Of a stretch of DNA of 64,000 nt, positions 61,758 to 64,000 are shown in pieces (within the stretch, counting starts at the first letter, position 1; the number at the start of each line of letters is the position of its first letter). Origin of the DNA: CAIVAT01 sp037141055 (GTDB lineage Bacteria > Bacteroidota > Bacteroidia > Bacteroidales > FEN-979); contig JBAXDH010000001.1 of the NCBI GenBank assembly GCA_037141055.1, positions 35,641-99,640 on the forward strand. Reading direction: 5' to 3'. The notes under the pieces are model-generated. The model worked only from the letters and a program-made list of their open reading frames with translations. It was not told where the DNA came from and did not search any database. A program made the translations under genes and the position numbers.

Positions 61758-64000
61758 TTATTCGGTCAGAATGATCTTGCGAGCCGCAACTTTTTCTCCC
61801 TGTTGCAGTAAAACCTCATACAATCCGGTGCTGAAAGATGATGTGACGAAGCGGAATGTATGTGTCCCCTTATCCAGTTTCCGGTCAATCAAAGTGGCCT
61901 TGGTTTGTCCCATGGATGAAATCAGTGTAAGCTTTATGCTGCCTGGCTGCTCCAGGGTAAAAGTTACATTGCAGGCACTTTTCACCGGGTTTGGGAAAAC
62001 ATGCATCCCGAATGGTTCAGCGGGAGATGATTGAGCCATGCCAACCGGGTAGCCGAATTTCTTTGTCACAACATAGTGCATGAAATCACGGGCATCGGCA
62101 GTATCAAGGTAGTAAAGCGGGAAACTTAGCAGGATGCTTTTATAGCCGGTGCTCACGTACTCGACACCTATCGGACGGTGTTTCATCTTGCCAAAGGAAG
62201 TGGTTGAATCATATTTCGAATCAAACCTGTATATCACGGTGGCAGCCGGATCAGGCGCACAGACATCGACATTGTAAATCTGTCCGGGAAAATTCTTATC
62301 CATGTATTTTAGAGAATCAATATTCAGTTCATTATAGCCCGGTGCAACAGCATTGGCCCTGAAGAGCATGCTTTGCAACTTCCTGTCGACAGTGTCAACT
62401 TTAAATAACTGATGGAAAAAGGCTTCTTCGGGAATATATAACGGGTAGCTAATGCTTCCGTTAATCCAGAACCGGCCTGGAGTAAAGCCGGCGAATAACA
62501 GGTTCCCCCCGTTTTCCCTGAATGCCATTACTGCCTGCATGATATCCTCTGTCGGCGGCTCGAACTCCAGTGAATTGGACATCCAGAGGATAGAACGGTA
62601 ACGCGACAACAGTGCAAGGTCCGGCTTTTGTAAAGCGTTGAAGTCAGTCCATCTGTATGGAATCGTATCCAATACTGCATGGTAGAAAGCCTTTACGCTA
62701 TCGGGTGTGGTTTTGTTGCCTTTCATATTCGAAATCACAAGCAGACTGTCGCAAAAATTGAACCGGGCTCCGGATACCTCGTTTGAATAAGCACTCTCCT
62801 GAAGTGAGTCATTTACGGTGGTTATTACGTAATAATATTGCTTATTCATAGTTCCAGGTAAATCACGGTATATGGAGTCTTTTACCGGAATAGGGTTGAT
62901 TTTCTGGTAATTAGCCCCTGTGTTCTCAGAACGGTAGATATTTACCCCTTTCACGAACGCATTCTTTGTCGGAAGCCACTTCAGGGTGATCTCATTCTGA
63001 GCTGACTGGGCACGGAGTCTCTGGGGATAGGGGAGGAGTTGCTGCGTGGCAAGTGTGGCAAGTGAACCACCGGTCACCTTTTTGAGATAAGGTACGTTGC
63101 AGTTACCCAGGGTGTCCGAAGGAATATGCCAGTTGGGGCTGAAAACAATCTCTTCCAGGTAGGTCGAAGGAAAAGCCTCCAGCCAGTAAGGGAAGGAATC
63201 TGACCCGCTGTTGGCGAGGTTCTGCGGGAATACTGCCTGCAAGTCGGTATAGCTTTCAATTGCATCGGCAGCCACCAGGCCGGCCCATTCAAACCCGTAA
63301 TACTGGTAAACCTTCACTTCCGGGATATTTCCGGGGTTGTTCGAGATCATATCGAGATTCAGCATGAAACGTATATCTGTTCCTGCTAACCGGGCCTTTC
63401 CTGAAGCAAATCTCCCGCCGAACAGCCCAAGTTCTTCGGCAGCAAAAAGGGTAAACTGAATTGTAGATTCAGGTTTATAATTAAACACCTTCATTACCCG
63501 TGCTATTTCAAGAGTGGCGGCAACGGCTGTCCCGTTGTCATCGACTCCAGGGGCATTGATAAAGGGATTGGGGGTACAGAAAGAATCCCAATGGCCGCCG
63601 ATGACATATATTTCATCCGGAGCGGACGAACCCCGGAGTGTGCAAACCACGTTGTACTGCCATGAACTGTCGGACAACCCGTTCCAATTGCGGATAACGA
63701 GATAGAATGAATCGAGTTTTACGTCGGTATATCCGTAGGAAATGAACTTGCTCAACAGCGAGGTGGCGATCTCTTTATTGTTATCGTTCATGAGGAAACG
63801 GGAACCCCAGTTCTGCATCTCCTGCAAGGTTGCCCGCAGGGTGTCAGCGTTGATGGCATTTACCATGGCCGCGATGGCAGGGTTGACCGTTCTGCTCTTT
63901 TGCTTTTGTGCGAACGGGGTTTCGGCGTATCGGATGATGCCAGCGGAAGGATCGGGGCGTTTTTCCACCAGGTATGCATCTGTGGTCTGCGCCATTGCCA
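61758..64000 (-). CDS. secreted M28-family metallopeptidase with FnIII and T9SS domains (5' end outside window)
   Basis: The visible 746 residues carry the M28 zinc-binding set: GGHWDSF, APGVDDNGTA, FTLFAAEELGLFG, LNLDMISN and SPNWHIPSD, giving the His-Asp-Glu-Asp-His ligands of a two-zinc aminopeptidase (residues about 130-300). A fibronectin type III domain (about 325-410; NEITLKWLPTKNAFVKGVNI), a region of unknown fold and a T9SS sorting domain (last 75 residues; MHVFPNPVKSACNVTFTLEQ) follow. The frame stays open to the edge; MAQTTD at 63995 looks like the end of a signal peptide rather than the true start. It is a surface or secreted exopeptidase. Confidence 0.87.
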   Translation of the reverse strand, partial: AMAQTTDAYLVEKRPDPSAGIIRYAETPFAQKQKSRTVNPAIAAMVNAINADTLRATLQEMQNWGSRFLMNDNNKEIATSLLSKFISYGYTDVKLDSFYLVIRNWNGLSDSSWQYNVVCTLRGSSAPDEIYVIGGHWDSFCTPNPFINAPGVDDNGTAVAATLEIARVMKVFNYKPESTIQFTLFAAEELGLFGGRFASGKARLAGTDIRFMLNLDMISNNPGNIPEVKVYQYYGFEWAGLVAADAIESYTDLQAVFPQNLANSGSDSFPYWLEAFPSTYLEEIVFSPNWHIPSDTLGNCNVPYLKKVTGGSLATLATQQLLPYPQRLRAQSAQNEITLKWLPTKNAFVKGVNIYRSENTGANYQKINPIPVKDSIYRDLPGTMNKQYYYVITTVNDSLQESAYSNEVSGARFNFCDSLLVISNMKGNKTTPDSVKAFYHAVLDTIPYRWTDFNALQKPDLALLSRYRSILWMSNSLEFEPPTEDIMQAVMAFRENGGNLLFAGFTPGRFWINGSISYPLYIPEEAFFHQLFKVDTVDRKLQSMLFRANAVAPGYNELNIDSLKYMDKNFPGQIYNVDVCAPDPAATVIYRFDSKYDSTTSFGKMKHRPIGVEYVSTGYKSILLSFPLYYLDTADARDFMHYVVTKKFGYPVGMAQSSPAEPFGMHVFPNPVKSACNVTFTLEQPGSIKLTLISSMGQTKATLIDRKLDKGTHTFRFVTSSFSTGLYEVLLQQGEKVAARKIILTE

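Overview
The window comes from a bacterium of the phylum Bacteroidota, probably an environmental member of the Bacteroidales-like lineages. The evidence is a SusC/SusD pair, three proteins with C-terminal type IX secretion (Por) sorting domains, a serine palmitoyltransferase cluster, DUF5686 and DUF4296 proteins, two further TonB-dependent receptors with carboxypeptidase-like N-terminal domains, and a recurring TAnnTTTG promoter element in front of many genes. Shine-Dalgarno sequences are mostly absent. I see no rRNA, tRNA, insertion sequence, prophage or CRISPR array. The window is gene-dense, with 56 supported coding genes plus one doubtful micro-ORF.

Layout. 1-5.2 kb: the end of an alpha/beta hydrolase, a LiaF-like/PspC/TatC group, then an ECF sigma factor, anti-sigma factor, LTXXQ-type periplasmic sensor and a secreted cysteine-rich protein, which looks like a metal or envelope stress module. 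5.3-9.4 kb: a sulfur-handling group of cysteine synthase with a Cys-rich tail, DsrE-like, TusE/DsrC-like, DUF1641 and a sulfide:quinone oxidoreductase-like flavoprotein. 9.5-24.7 kb: housekeeping and envelope genes (tatA, queA, an outer-membrane barrel, pssA, lptB, DUF5686, kdsD, recQ, an OmpH/Skp-like protein, DUF4296, deoC, a TonB receptor). 24.8-31.65 kb: a six-gene same-strand run of iorA-iorB followed by serine palmitoyltransferase, a GNAT-fold acyltransferase, an NAD-epimerase-fold reductase and a second acyltransferase, closed by a strong terminator; it reads as a dihydroceramide (sphingolipid) locus. 31.66-36.5 kb: SusD and SusC. 36.7-50.4 kb: small membrane proteins, an aromatic amino acid ammonia-lyase, hisS, a TMTC-like membrane glycosyltransferase, the ABC-F protein EttA, two glycosyltransferases, an LptF/LptG permease and a third member of the acyltransferase family. 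50.5-64 kb: a secreted Asp-box protein, ccmB-ccmC-ccmD-ccmE, a UbiD-family decarboxylase, a TonB receptor, two secreted proteins and rocD.

The most notable signals are: (1) the sphingolipid operon preceded by 2-ketoacid:ferredoxin oxidoreductase genes and carrying duplicated candidate ceramide synthases; (2) the sulfur-trafficking operon, whose TusE-like protein keeps only the terminal cysteine; (3) an ammonia-lyase with Ala-Cys-Gly in place of the MIO-forming Ala-Ser-Gly; (4) CcmE with Cys instead of the heme-binding His; and (5) several families of short palindromic or tandem intergenic repeats, three of which appear to have landed in frame inside coding genes (ubiD-like, hisS, a glycosyltransferase).

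Limits: all functions are read from sequence patterns without database searches. TonB receptor substrates, the lyase substrate and the exact reactions of the acyltransferases are not decided by the sequence.
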